Counted from the stretch's first letter, positions 17,493-26,623 are shown. The stretch: 64,000 nt of DNA from Chloroflexota bacterium (GCA_012514315.1 JAAZAN010000205.1:1-64000); one strand, 5' to 3'. Made by a program: numbers and translations. Notes: generated from the letters alone by a model not told the origin.

Positions 17493-18764
17493 CTACGCCT
17501 CAGCGCCCTTCATTCCCAGTAGCTCATCCCGTCCCTGTCGCAAGGCATCGATAACCATCTCGGGGGGAGCCCCATCGAGCGTCAGACGTTTCACGTTGAG
17601 GACTACGTCGGCCCATTGCTCCGACGCCGGGCGGAACCGCGCATCCCGCTCCAGCAGCTCGCGCACAATCTGGTGTTCCAGCTCAGGTCGACTCGCTTCC
17701 ATATCGACGTCAACCGCCAAGTCAGTCGGCTGACTCAGATTGCGGACCCGTGTCACCAGCGGCCTCCATGCCGCCTCGCACATGCTCTCGATGTGTTCGA
17801 GGTCTAGGTCGAATCGGTTGAACGGCAGCACGCCTCCCAAGATCAGCTCGATCACCGGTCTATCCTTGCGCCCGACGATCGCATCGTGCTTCGCGATCAG
17901 CCCGGCCACCGCGTCGTAGACGGCCTGAGGCGACCCATACCCATCGACCTCGAGATACATTCGGTGGAATGGACGCCGCGATACCGGCGTGAGGACCGCT
18001 TGATGGACTGGATCGCCTCCCGGATTCACGTCGACGACGAAGTAACCCCGCTCGGGCCATGCAACTTCATCCATCGTACACGTCTCGGGGCTTCCTGGAT
18101 TGTGGATCCAGCCATCGATCGCGCACGGCTTGTGGATATGTCCCAACGCCACGTAGTCGACCTTTCCACGCAGCAGCCCCAAGTCATCGGTCGTGAGTGT
18201 GCCCGGGTACTTCGGCAGCTGTCCCTCGAGTCCAGCATGAGCCGTCAGCACAGTGTACTGCACGCCCGTGGAGTCGGTTCTTTCCAGTGCATCCACAAAC
18301 AGCCGGAACACTTTACCTGTGGCGGCCCCGTAGTACTTGATGCCGTATACGCGCACGCCACCCGGCAGATCAACGAACGCGCCTCCAGCGCCACCGTGCG
18401 GATCCAGGATCATGCGGCCTTCGTCGAAGCGGGGATTGAGCAGTCGCACATAGCCGAGCGCGTCGAGGAAGTCGACCCACGAGTACTGGTCGCGATAGTG
18501 CGCACGCTCGTGGTTCCCCTCAACAGCCAGGACCGGAATCCCGGCCTCACGCAGTCGCGCCAGCCCTTCGATGGCGACCCTCATGGCGAGTGGGTCAACC
18601 GTTCTCTTCTCGAAGAGATCGCCGGCAAGGATCATGAAGCTCACATGCCGCTGTATCGCTTGGTCACAAATCGCCAAATATGCCCGGCTGAAATCGTCGA
18701 AGCGCTCCCGGCTACCGTACTGCTGGTAACCCAGGTGGATATCGGCAGCATGGATGAAACGCAT
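17493..18764 (-). CDS. sbcD: SbcD/Mre11-like exonuclease
   Basis: This calcineurin-like phosphoesterase is the nuclease subunit of the SbcCD/Mre11-Rad50 complex. Metal-binding motifs appear in order: AADIHLG (residues 6-12), 'ILAGDLFEKR', 'VLAVEGNHERAHY', 'VLTAHAGL' and 'VALGHIHKP'. The C-terminal capping region carries 'RVRNLSQPTDLAVDVD'. Corrected length is 423 residues from ATG 18764, which follows GAGGAGAGGA and lies downstream of a strong promoter; the ORF-track version starts upstream of that promoter. It is the first gene of the five-gene operon. Confidence 0.92.
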   Translation of the reverse strand: MRFIHAADIHLGYQQYGSRERFDDFSRAYLAICDQAIQRHVSFMILAGDLFEKRTVDPLAMRVAIEGLARLREAGIPVLAVEGNHERAHYRDQYSWVDFLDALGYVRLLNPRFDEGRMILDPHGGAGGAFVDLPGGVRVYGIKYYGAATGKVFRLFVDALERTDSTGVQYTVLTAHAGLEGQLPKYPGTLTTDDLGLLRGKVDYVALGHIHKPCAIDGWIHNPGSPETCTMDEVAWPERGYFVVDVNPGGDPVHQAVLTPVSRRPFHRMYLEVDGYGSPQAVYDAVAGLIAKHDAIVGRKDRPVIELILGGVLPFNRFDLDLEHIESMCEAAWRPLVTRVRNLSQPTDLAVDVDMEASRPELEHQIVRELLERDARFRPASEQWADVVLNVKRLTLDGAPPEMVIDALRQGRDELLGMKGAEA

Positions 18765-18798
18765 ACTTGGCAGTCCTCTCCTCTGCGAATGCACCGGT

Positions 18799-18826
18799 AG
18801 TATAGGCGCCCTGTCGCCTAAGTCAA
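18799..18826 (-). promoter_or_regulatory. Promoter of the sbcD-sbcC-nurA-HAS-herA operon
   Basis: Minus strand TTGACT, 16-bp spacer, TATACT. The start is predicted near 18792, giving a 28-nt leader with GAGGAG before ATG 18764. No LexA-type box was recognised around it. Confidence 0.7.
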
Positions 18827-18839
18827 GGGCGGTTCTCAC

Positions 18840-18868
18840 TGTCAAGCCTCCTCGCTCTGTGCTATACT
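18840..18868 (+). promoter_or_regulatory. Promoter of the first sulfatase gene
   Basis: TGTCAA at 18840-18845, 17-bp spacer, TATACT at 18863-18868 with the TGC extension directly upstream. The predicted leader is about 69 nt. The promoter is divergent from, and 14 bp away from, the sbcD promoter. Confidence 0.5.
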
Positions 18869-18943
18869 CGTCGACACGCCCATGGCACTTCATCTCGCTG
18901 ACTCTTCGTATCCACTGTAATCACATCGGGAGGAGCACAATCC

Positions 18944-20296
18944 TTGTCCAGCTATGCTGATCGCCCCAACATTCTGATCATCATCACCCACGACCTGGGC
19001 ACGCGGCTGTCCTGCTATGGCGAGAGCTCGGTTCAAACGCCCGCACTCGATAGCCTGGCTGCCAGCGGAGTCCGCTTCGCCAATCACTTCTGCACTGCAC
19101 CCTACTGCAGTCCGAGCCGCGGCGCCATCTTCACCGGCAAGTACCCTCATACCAACGGGCTGATGGGATTGACGAACCTGAACTGGGATCTTCCAGACGC
19201 GAACGCCACCCTGGCGCGCATCCTCGGCAGCGATGGGTACGAGACCTTCCTGCTCGGCTTCCAACACGAGGTACGGGGAAACGAGCGGCTGAACACCTAC
19301 TTCCAGCACGTCAGCGAGCGCGCACTACCCCATGACTGTGATACGGTCGCAGACCTGGCGACATCCTTTCTCACAGAGCGGGGTTCATCCGGTCATCATA
19401 CACCATTTTATGCGCGCGTGGGGACCACCGAAGTACACCGACCATACGACGGCTATGAACCCGATGACCCCACCACCGTGGATGTACCGCCATATATGAA
19501 GGACACGCCCGGCGCCCGTGAGGACCTGGCCCACTTCCACGGAGCAATCCGCAGGACTGACCGATCCGTGGGCCGGATTCTGGAGGCCTTGGAGCGCTCG
19601 GGACTGGCCGAGAACACAATTGTCGTGTTCACTACCGATCACGGCATCGCATTCCCCAGGGCGAAGGCGACACTGTACGACCCAGGCATCCGCACTGCCC
19701 TGCTACTGCGCTGGCCGACACGGGTACCAACAAATCACAGAGTGGACGATATGATCACTAACATTGACCTGCTGCCCTCGCTGCTTGATGCAGCGGGCAT
19801 TGCGCTGCCGCCAGATCTGCAGGGCCGATCCTTCCTTCCACTGTTAGTCAACCAGCCCTACACGCCCCACACACAGGTCTTTGCGGAGCTGAACACAGTC
19901 CCCGGTGACGTCAAACGCTGCGTTCGAACAGCGAGGTACAAACTCATCCGCAACTACGACGAGGGGGCCCTTCTGCAACTGCCCACCGATATCGAAAGCA
20001 GCCCCACACGCCGCGATATGGGCGACGACCATCTGGCGCCCCGCCCTGTCTTGGAGCTGTACGACCTGGAGCTAGATCCGTGGGAGGTGGACAGCCTGGC
20101 CGGTCTGCCCCGGATGCGCCAGGTGGAGATGGACTTGACCGAACGGCTCGACCGCTGGCTGTATGAAACAGATGATCCCATCCTGCGTGATCCGATCACC
20201 CGTCCGGATGGAGAGGCAGAGATTCTCCAGAAGCTGTGGCGAATCTACGGCGGCCAGTTCCGCAACCCGGCCTACGATCGTTTCATCGCTCAATAG
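18944..20296 (+). CDS. Sulfatase (formylglycine-dependent, alkaline-phosphatase fold)
   Basis: A 450-residue cytoplasmic-looking sulfatase. The Cys-type maturation motif CSPSRGAIFTGKYPH has Cys55 as the formylglycine precursor, so a formylglycine-generating enzyme elsewhere is required. Other landmarks are IIITHDLGTRLSCYG at the metal site, 'VGRILEALERSGLAENTIVVFTTDHG' and 'WPTRVPTNHRVDDMITNIDLLPSLLDAAGI'. The start is TTG 18944 with GGGAGGAG at 8 nt. The metal site reads HDLG where many sulfatases have DDxG. The overall layout resembles bacterial sulfatases of the heparan N-sulfatase/choline-sulfatase type. The substrate is not determinable; neighbours suggest a sulfated plant or algal polysaccharide. 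Confidence 0.9.
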   Translation: MSSYADRPNILIIITHDLGTRLSCYGESSVQTPALDSLAASGVRFANHFCTAPYCSPSRGAIFTGKYPHTNGLMGLTNLNWDLPDANATLARILGSDGYETFLLGFQHEVRGNERLNTYFQHVSERALPHDCDTVADLATSFLTERGSSGHHTPFYARVGTTEVHRPYDGYEPDDPTTVDVPPYMKDTPGAREDLAHFHGAIRRTDRSVGRILEALERSGLAENTIVVFTTDHGIAFPRAKATLYDPGIRTALLLRWPTRVPTNHRVDDMITNIDLLPSLLDAAGIALPPDLQGRSFLPLLVNQPYTPHTQVFAELNTVPGDVKRCVRTARYKLIRNYDEGALLQLPTDIESSPTRRDMGDDHLAPRPVLELYDLELDPWEVDSLAGLPRMRQVEMDLTERLDRWLYETDDPILRDPITRPDGEAEILQKLWRIYGGQFRNPAYDRFIAQ

Positions 20297-20400
20297 CTGA
20301 ACGCGTCTGAGCGTAATGAAGTAATCGGCACGCAGACTGGTTTGCACGGCAGACTCTTGAATAGACTACCACAGCACACGGTCGGCGCGGATGGTGACGC

Positions 20401-21420
20401 TCAATCGACGATCTGAATCATCACCTTCACGATCTGCCCCGGCGCGGCATCCCAGTCCACAAACGCCTGCGCTGCCTCATCCAGCGGGACCACCCGTGTG
20501 ATCAGATCCGCGAACGGGAATTCGCGACGTTCGATCATCGCAACCACCGCCGGGAACTCCAGCAGCGCATTTCGCGAGCCCATGATATCCAGCTCCTTGC
20601 GAACGAACTCAGTGCTGTCATAGGTCACCGGTTGCTTGGCGTAGCCTACGTACACGACCCGTCCCGCGTAGGCCGCCGCCTCGACCGCCAGCCGATACGT
20701 GCCGGGCAACCCCACAGCCTCGATCACCACGCTCACTCCGTCCCCGTCAGTCTGGTCCTGCAATGCGCCGAGCAGATCGCACGTGGACGAATTGACCGTA
20801 TGCCGGGCGCCGAACCGCTCCGACAGCGCTAGCTTGCCATCGTCGATATCGGCCGCGATCACTGTCGCACCCTTGCGGGCCGCAGCCGCGATAGCTCCCA
20901 TCCCGATTGCACCGCACCCTATCACCAGTACCGTATCGACCTCACTCACCCGCCCCCGGTTCGCTGCATGATAGCCGACGGTCATGGGCTCCACCAGGGC
21001 CAGCTCCTGAAGCGTCAACACATCGCTCGAGACGATGTCGGCGTAGTGAACCGAGATCCGTTCCGTCAGGGCCCCGTCTCGTTGGACTCCGAGGGTGCGA
21101 TTGAACTGGCAGCAGTTGCGTCGCCCCGCGCGACAGGCCGGACAGTCGCCGCAACTGGAGTACGGAGACACCGTCACGCGTGCCCCAATGTGCACAGAGT
21201 CGGGCACCCGGTCACCCTTGGCAGCGACCACCGCGCCAATCTCGTGGCCTGGGATCAGAGGGTAGGTGACGTTGGGCGAGAGTCCCCGGAAGGCATTGAG
21301 ATCGGACCCGCACAGGCCAATGAAGCGGATACTGAGCAAGACGTCATCAGGACCCAGCTCGGGTTCCTGCAGATCAACAGTAGTGACTGTGCCAGGCCGC
21401 GCGATCGATACAGCTCTCAT
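20401..21420 (-). CDS. Zinc-dependent medium-chain dehydrogenase (sugar alcohol/idonate type)
   Basis: A 339-residue NAD(P)-dependent MDR-family dehydrogenase. The catalytic zinc ligands are in GLCGSDLNAFRG and PGHEIGAVV. The structural zinc lobe is CGDCPACRAGRRNCC, and the Rossmann motif is VLVIGCGAIGMGAIAAA. The domain pattern is that of L-idonate 5-dehydrogenase, galactitol-1-phosphate dehydrogenase and threonine dehydrogenase relatives. ATG 21420 has GGAGTG; the ORF-track start is 21 codons too far upstream. It probably oxidises a polyol or aldonate released by the neighbouring glycoside hydrolase and isomerase pathway; exact substrate unknown. Confidence 0.85.
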   Translation of the reverse strand: MRAVSIARPGTVTTVDLQEPELGPDDVLLSIRFIGLCGSDLNAFRGLSPNVTYPLIPGHEIGAVVAAKGDRVPDSVHIGARVTVSPYSSCGDCPACRAGRRNCCQFNRTLGVQRDGALTERISVHYADIVSSDVLTLQELALVEPMTVGYHAANRGRVSEVDTVLVIGCGAIGMGAIAAAARKGATVIAADIDDGKLALSERFGARHTVNSSTCDLLGALQDQTDGDGVSVVIEAVGLPGTYRLAVEAAAYAGRVVYVGYAKQPVTYDSTEFVRKELDIMGSRNALLEFPAVVAMIERREFPFADLITRVVPLDEAAQAFVDWDAAPGQIVKVMIQIVD

Positions 21421-21482
21421 GAAGCACTCCAATCCATACCCAGTTGTCGGACGAAGCAACCAGTGTGCAAAGCGTGCCGGCA

Positions 21483-21511
21483 ATTATAGCCGACGGCACC
21501 TCCGGGCGCAA
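21483..21511 (-). promoter_or_regulatory. Promoter of the zinc dehydrogenase gene
   Basis: Minus strand TTGCGC, 17 bp, TATAAT. The start is predicted near 21476, leaving a 56-nt leader. The ORF-track start at 21483 falls in the -10 box and is therefore unlikely. Confidence 0.6.
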
Positions 21512-21590
21512 CGCCAGCCCGCCAGGAGGCGCACAGACGGGCATCCGGACGCACTCTCATCATCAGACTGCGCTCAACGGTACGCGGGCA

Positions 21591-21618
21591 TTGCCCTCTC
21601 CGTGTCCTGATGTACAAT
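21591..21618 (+). promoter_or_regulatory. Promoter of the arabinofuranosidase operon
   Basis: TTGCCC, 16 bp, TACAAT at 21613-21618. +1 would be near 21625, inside the ORF-track reading frame. This favours the downstream GTG at 21649 as the true start. Confidence 0.55.
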
Positions 21619-21648
21619 ACGAACATCCCATATTCACAGAGGCAGGGC

Positions 21649-23145
21649 GTGACAGAGACCACCATCACATTGCACACCGACTTCCAGATTGCGCCGGTTG
21701 ACCCACGCATCTTCGGTGGCTTCCTTGAACAAATGGGGCGATCGATCTACCAGGGCGTCTACGATCCAGCCTCGTCGCACGTGGATGAGGACGGGTTCCG
21801 CCGTGATGTGCTTGACGCGCTGCGCGGGTTGGCAATGCCCGTCGTGCGCTACCCTGGCGGCAATTTCGCCTCCGGATACCACTGGCGCGACGGCGTGGGA
21901 CCGCGCGATCAGCGTCCTACGGTGCGCGAACTGGCCTGGCAGAGCATTGAGCCCAACTCGATCGGCACAGACGAGTTCATGCGCCTGTGCAGGAAGATGG
22001 ACTGGGACCCGATGATCACGGTCAATCTGGGAACTGGGACGCCAGAGGAGGCACGTGACTGGGTGGAGTACTGCAACTGCGCACCTGGAACCCGCTTTTC
22101 CGACATGCGGGTGGCGAACGGCAGCCCTTCACCCCATAGCGTGAGCCTATGGTGTCTGGGAAACGAGATGGACGGACCATGGCAGTTGGGCCACGTACCT
22201 GCAGGTCAGTATGCTGTCCGGGCACAGCAGGCAGCCAAGATGATGCGCGACGTTGACTCAGGAATCGAACTCGTTGCTTGCGGTTCGTGTGCCACAGGAC
22301 TCGCCACCTATATGGATTGGGACCGTGAAGTACTCGAATACCTGGGCGATTACGCCGATTACATCAGCCTCCACCGCTATGTAGGCAACGACGTGAATGA
22401 CACGGCCGACTTCCTGGCGATCACCAACTCCATCGACCGACAGATCGAGGACATGGATGCCGTGTGCCGGTTTGTCCAGGCCCGCCGGCGGAGCAAGGCA
22501 CGTACCTACCTCTGCTTTGACGAGTGGAACGTCTGGTACCGGGCTCGCGGGAGCGCTCACCAGGATGGCATGGGACGGTTCGCCCCGCATCTGATTGAGG
22601 AGGTCTACAATCTGGAGGACGCGCTCGTTGTGGCTGGGTTCCTGAACAGCTTCATCCGCCACGCCGATGTGCTCAAGATTGCCAACCTGGCCCAGCTCGT
22701 GAACGTCATCGCGCCACTACTCACCCGCGGAGACCAGCTCCTCGTTCAGTCCATCTACTACCCGTTCGCTATGTTCGCACGCCGGCGCGAGGGTGTGGCG
22801 CTGCAAGCCGCCGTGTCTGGGCCCACCTACGAGGGAAGGACCAATGGGGAGGTCACGGTAATCGACTCCAGCGCCATCCTCAACGGCGACACGCTGCACG
22901 TCTTCCTGACGAACCGAAGCCTCGATCAGAGCGCGACGGTGCGGATTCGGGTGGAGGATCGGGCAGCTACGGCGATCGACAGCGCTGAGATCGTCACAGG
23001 CGAAGGGCCGGCTGCAGCCAACTCCTTCGAGCGACCCAACGCGGTCACATCGCGCGCTTTCAGCGATGTGACCATCGTAGACGGCGCCGCGTCCGCCGTC
23101 ATGCCGCCCCTCGCAGCAGCAGCCGTCAGCCTACGGCTCTGCTGA
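21649..23145 (+). CDS. Alpha-L-arabinofuranosidase (GH51)
   Basis: A retaining glycoside hydrolase of 498 residues that releases arabinofuranose from arabinan or arabinoxylan oligosaccharides. The (beta/alpha)8 domain contains the N-terminal signature 'FGGFLEQMGRSIYQGVYD' and 'VVRYPGGNFASGYHW'. The acid/base Glu is in CLGNEMDGPWQLGH and the nucleophile Glu in LCFDEWNVWYR. A C-terminal beta domain (from about 400) closes the fold. There is no signal peptide, so it acts on imported oligosaccharides. GTG 21649 follows AGAGGCAGG and lies downstream of the promoter; the track ATG lies upstream of the predicted transcript start. A LarA-like gene follows after 43 nt. Confidence 0.93.
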   Translation: MTETTITLHTDFQIAPVDPRIFGGFLEQMGRSIYQGVYDPASSHVDEDGFRRDVLDALRGLAMPVVRYPGGNFASGYHWRDGVGPRDQRPTVRELAWQSIEPNSIGTDEFMRLCRKMDWDPMITVNLGTGTPEEARDWVEYCNCAPGTRFSDMRVANGSPSPHSVSLWCLGNEMDGPWQLGHVPAGQYAVRAQQAAKMMRDVDSGIELVACGSCATGLATYMDWDREVLEYLGDYADYISLHRYVGNDVNDTADFLAITNSIDRQIEDMDAVCRFVQARRRSKARTYLCFDEWNVWYRARGSAHQDGMGRFAPHLIEEVYNLEDALVVAGFLNSFIRHADVLKIANLAQLVNVIAPLLTRGDQLLVQSIYYPFAMFARRREGVALQAAVSGPTYEGRTNGEVTVIDSSAILNGDTLHVFLTNRSLDQSATVRIRVEDRAATAIDSAEIVTGEGPAAANSFERPNAVTSRAFSDVTIVDGAASAVMPPLAAAAVSLRLC

Positions 23146-23188
23146 GCGACGGCCCGAGAAGATACCTTTCTCTACCACAAGGAGCCCT

Positions 23189-24472
23189 ATGAGATCCAGT
23201 GCCGCACACCATGAGATCGTCGTGCCATACGGACACGAGAGCCGAGTACTGCGTGTTCCGGCCGACAACATCATTTGGGTTGTCGGTCCCGGCAACGCAG
23301 AGCCTGTGCCCGATCTCCCAGCGGCTGTCCAGGCCGCTATCCGCTCTCCCATCGCCGCGCCGACACTGCCTGAGTTGGCTCGCCGCCACGGCACACAGAC
23401 GGTCCTATTGATCGACGACAACACCCGCTCAACACCTCAGGCACGCATCCTTCCGGTCGTCTTGGATGAACTCAACGCCGCAGGAGTCCCCGACTCTGAT
23501 ATCTCGGCATTGATCGCGCTGGGCACGCATCGCCCGATGTGTGAGGCGGAGTGCGTGGAACACTTTGGACAGGAGGTCATGGACCGTATCCGAGTGGAGA
23601 ACCTCCCTCAGAGCCCCGCCGATTTCGTCGATCTTGGTACAACACCGCTGGGTATCCCGGTACAGGTCAGCCGCCGCTACCTGGAGAGTGACCTGAGCAT
23701 CGCAGTGGGAAACATCATTCCGCATATGTACGCCGGTTGGGCCGGGGGCGCCAAAATGGTGCAACCCGGTGTGACCAGCGCGCTGACTACCGCCAGAACC
23801 CATCTGATGGCCGGGCCGTGCGTCTACGATATCCTGGGTAAGATTGACAATCCCGTGCGGCGCGAAATGGAGGATATCGCCGCACGGTCAGGGCTCAAGT
23901 TCATCGTCAACGTCGTCCTCAACGGAGACCACGAGGTTGTCGCTGTCGTGGCGGGTGACGCTGTCGCTGCTCATCGTGAGGGCGTACGTATCGCGGAGCC
24001 CATCTACACAGTCACCATCGACCAGAAGCCGGACATCGTCGTGGCCAGTTCATATCCAGCCGACCGCGATCTCTGGCAGGGCGTCAAGCCGCTGAACAAC
24101 TGCGGTATGATGGTGCGCGACGGCGGAACGCTCATCCTGCTTCACCCCGCGCCAGAGGGTATCGCGCCCGATCACCCCGGAATGGTCGAACTTGGCAGGA
24201 CTCCCGCAGATCTGGTCTGTGAGCTCGCATTGCGCGATGAGCTCTCGGACGGCGTCGGCGCCGCGACGTATGTGGCGCTCGACCAGACTCGCCGTCGCGT
24301 TCACGTGGTGCTGGTCAGCATCGGGATCAGCGCCGCCGAAGCAGATCGTATCGGGCTACAGGCAGCGACGTCCTTTGAAGATGCACTAGATCAGGCCCTT
24401 GCCCGCCATGGTGAGCAGGCCACCATCGGCGTTGTCACTCGCGGTGGTGACATCGTCGCCCGTATGGCCTAA
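23189..24472 (+). CDS. LarA family nickel-pincer racemase/epimerase
   Basis: A 427-residue LarA homologue. LarA uses a covalently bound nickel-pincer nucleotide to racemise or epimerise 2-hydroxyacids by hydride transfer. Visible landmarks are LIDDNTRSTP, the catalytic-His region ALGTHRPM, 'HMYAGWAGGAKMVQPGV' (His nickel ligand and the Lys that binds the cofactor) and 'TTARTHLMAGPCVYD' with a further His. The family contains many non-lactate members. In this sugar-acid context a hydroxyacid or aldonate epimerase is as likely as lactate racemase. The cofactor genes larB, larC and larE are not in the window. AAGGAG lies directly upstream, and the gene is probably co-transcribed with the GH51 gene. 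Confidence 0.85.
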   Translation: MRSSAAHHEIVVPYGHESRVLRVPADNIIWVVGPGNAEPVPDLPAAVQAAIRSPIAAPTLPELARRHGTQTVLLIDDNTRSTPQARILPVVLDELNAAGVPDSDISALIALGTHRPMCEAECVEHFGQEVMDRIRVENLPQSPADFVDLGTTPLGIPVQVSRRYLESDLSIAVGNIIPHMYAGWAGGAKMVQPGVTSALTTARTHLMAGPCVYDILGKIDNPVRREMEDIAARSGLKFIVNVVLNGDHEVVAVVAGDAVAAHREGVRIAEPIYTVTIDQKPDIVVASSYPADRDLWQGVKPLNNCGMMVRDGGTLILLHPAPEGIAPDHPGMVELGRTPADLVCELALRDELSDGVGAATYVALDQTRRRVHVVLVSIGISAAEADRIGLQAATSFEDALDQALARHGEQATIGVVTRGGDIVARMA

Positions 24473-24507
24473 GCGATACTCCCGATCGATCTGACCAAGC
24501 CGACGCC

Positions 24508-25395
24508 ATGCAATCCATCGGGCTAGCTCTCGTCTCGATTGCGCTATGGAGCTTCCTGGCCCTGCTCAGTGCCAGGGTCAGTCATCTACCGCCGTTTCTG
24601 ACGGCCGGCATCGCTTTGTGCGTCTCGGGGATCGGCGGCCTCGTATGCTGGCGCGCATGGCGTGTTCCGCTCAGGACGATCGCGGTCGGTGTAGCTGGCA
24701 TCTTCGGGTATCACCTGCTCTACTTCGTTGCCTTCCGACACGCGCCGCCCGTTGAGGTTAGTCTGATGAACTACCTCTGGCCCCTGCTAATTGTCCTGCT
24801 GTCCCCTGCGGTGCTGCCAGCATACCGTCTGCGTGTGCACCATTTGACCGGCGCGTTGTTGGGCCTGTGCGGCGCTGGACTGATTGTCACAGGCGGGCAT
24901 CTGGGATTGGACCTGGCCTCCCTGCCTGGCTACCTAAGCGCCACAGGCGCTGCGTTGATCTGGGCCATCTACTCGTTGGCTGCCAAGCGGCTGCCTCCCT
25001 TCCCCACTGCCACCGTCGGCGTCTTCTGCTTGCTCTCGGGCGTGCTGTCGCTGAGTGTGTTCTGGGCGACGGCAGATGCGGCAGTGACGGCGCACACGCC
25101 AACACCCACCGACTGGGTCACGCTGATGCTGATGGGCGCAGGTCCACTCGGGGCTGCCTTCTTCACCTGGAAGGCGGCGATGACCCGCGGCGACCCCCGC
25201 GTCATCGGATCACTGGCCTATATCACTCCGCTGACCTCGACGCTTGTGCTGGTAGCCCTGGACGATCAGCCATTGGGGCCGACGGCAGCGCTGGCGATGG
25301 TTCTGATCGTCGGCGGCGCCATCCTGGGATCTCTCGACCTGATACGGCGGGGGGAGGTCGCGTCAGCGGGTACGTCGGGTCGCCTGTCGTGGTGA
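24508..25395 (+). CDS. EamA/DMT superfamily transporter
   Basis: A 295-residue inner-membrane protein with about ten hydrophobic helices in two EamA repeats. Repeat 1 starts IGLALVSIALWSFLALLSA and contains the family motif 'YLLYFVAFRHAPPVEVSLMNYLWPLLIVLLSP'-like region. Repeat 2 has 'ATGAALIWAIYSLAAKRLPP' and 'GSLAYITPLTSTLVLVALDDQPLG'. It is probably a metabolite or amino-acid exporter, and some relatives import sugars or acids. It follows the LarA gene by 35 nt with a weak ribosome site, suggesting coupling to upstream translation. Substrate unknown. Confidence 0.85.
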   Translation: MQSIGLALVSIALWSFLALLSARVSHLPPFLTAGIALCVSGIGGLVCWRAWRVPLRTIAVGVAGIFGYHLLYFVAFRHAPPVEVSLMNYLWPLLIVLLSPAVLPAYRLRVHHLTGALLGLCGAGLIVTGGHLGLDLASLPGYLSATGAALIWAIYSLAAKRLPPFPTATVGVFCLLSGVLSLSVFWATADAAVTAHTPTPTDWVTLMLMGAGPLGAAFFTWKAAMTRGDPRVIGSLAYITPLTSTLVLVALDDQPLGPTAALAMVLIVGGAILGSLDLIRRGEVASAGTSGRLSW

Positions 25396-25403
25396 CATTG
25401 AGC

Positions 25404-25432
25404 TTGACAGACATCGCGGCCGGTCATATAGT
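25404..25432 (+). promoter_or_regulatory. Consensus promoter of the TIM-barrel isomerase gene
   Basis: TTGACA (25404-25409), 17-bp spacer, TATAGT (25427-25432): the closest match to consensus in the window. The 5' leader is about 58 nt and contains AGGAGGTG before ATG 25497. Confidence 0.75.
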
Positions 25433-25496
25433 CTGGACATCGGCTCATCGCGTCGGAACGTGAGCCACCCAACTCACCGTCAGGAGGTGTCATCCT

Positions 25497-26459
25497 ATGC
25501 AGATCGGAGTCTTCATCGCGCTGTACCGCAATCTGTCATTCGAGGCGGCGCTGGACCGTGCGGCAGCCGCCGGGGTAACGGCAGTAGAAATCGGTTCAGG
25601 TAGCTTCCCCGACAGCCCGCACTGCCCCGTGGCCGCGCTGCTCGAAAGTGAGGATGCCCGTGAGGCCTATTGGCAGGCCGTTCGTTCGCGCGGTCTCACG
25701 ATCAGCGCGTTCAGTTGCCACAACAACCCCATTCATCCCGATCCCGAAGTCGCTGAACGCGACGATATGGTTCTGCGCAAGAACATTCAGCTTGCCAACA
25801 AGATGGGTGTTCCCGTAGTCGTCACATTCTCCGGCCTACCGGGCGGCGCGCCAGGTGACAGGACGCCCAACTGGGTCACCTGTCCCTGGCCGACAATATT
25901 CAGCGAGGTCTTGGACTACCAGTGGAACGAAGTCGCCATTCCGTACTGGCGGGAGATCAATCAGTATGCCGCCGACCACGGCATCAAGATCGCTCTCGAG
26001 ATGCATCCCGGTTTTCTAGTCTACAATGTCCACACGATGCTGCGCCTGCGGGAGGCTGCGGGTCCTCAAATCGGCTGCAACTTCGACCCCAGCCACCTGT
26101 TCTGGAATGGCGTCGACCCGGTCGCCGCGATCCGTAGGCTGGGCGAGGCGATCTTCCACGTACATGGAAAGGACACCTACGTCGATCCCTACAATACGGC
26201 AGTCAACGGATGCATGGACCACAAACCCTATCGCGGCGTGGCTGAGCGATCGTGGGGTTTCCGAACTATCGGCTATGGCCATGATACCAAGGTCTGGAAA
26301 GACATCATGAGTGCGCTGCGCCTCATCGGGTACGATTACGTCGTCTCGATCGAACACGAGGACCCTCTCATGACCAGCGACGAAGGGCTTGCGAAGGCAA
26401 TCGACGCGTTGAAGCAGGCCTACATCGTCGATCAGCCCGGCGATATGTTCTGGGTATAA
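25497..26459 (+). CDS. Xylose-isomerase-like TIM barrel sugar (phosphate) isomerase/epimerase
   Basis: A 320-residue protein of the AP-endonuclease-2/IolE-like superfamily. Metal-binding residues are visible in order: VTAVEIGSGSF, LEMHPGFLVYN (Glu), NFDPSHLFW (Asp and His), HVHGKDTY (His) and 'YVVSIEHEDPLM' (Glu). Such enzymes interconvert ketoses, inosose or 3-keto sugars using Mn2+ or Zn2+. It has its own strong promoter and an ideal ribosome site (AGGAGGTG). It probably handles a pentose or uronate derivative from the surrounding pathway, but the substrate cannot be fixed from sequence. Confidence 0.87.
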   Translation: MQIGVFIALYRNLSFEAALDRAAAAGVTAVEIGSGSFPDSPHCPVAALLESEDAREAYWQAVRSRGLTISAFSCHNNPIHPDPEVAERDDMVLRKNIQLANKMGVPVVVTFSGLPGGAPGDRTPNWVTCPWPTIFSEVLDYQWNEVAIPYWREINQYAADHGIKIALEMHPGFLVYNVHTMLRLREAAGPQIGCNFDPSHLFWNGVDPVAAIRRLGEAIFHVHGKDTYVDPYNTAVNGCMDHKPYRGVAERSWGFRTIGYGHDTKVWKDIMSALRLIGYDYVVSIEHEDPLMTSDEGLAKAIDALKQAYIVDQPGDMFWV

Positions 26460-26623
26460 GCGAGGGCTCGCGTGCTCCATACCGCAGCGTCGCGTCAGGC
26501 CGAGGCTTGGGGGTCGCCGGTCGTCGGCGTGCTGTGAGAACCCAGGTCTCGGTATGCGACTCAGCGCAGCAGTCAAAGCGGCGCCGAGCCAGGTCAGAAT
26601 GCAGGAGGCCAGCGCACGGGACA

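Noticed and set aside
21610-21648. ATG 21610 as the start of the GH51 gene
   Set aside because: The -10 box lies just inside this frame, so these codons would not be in the transcript.
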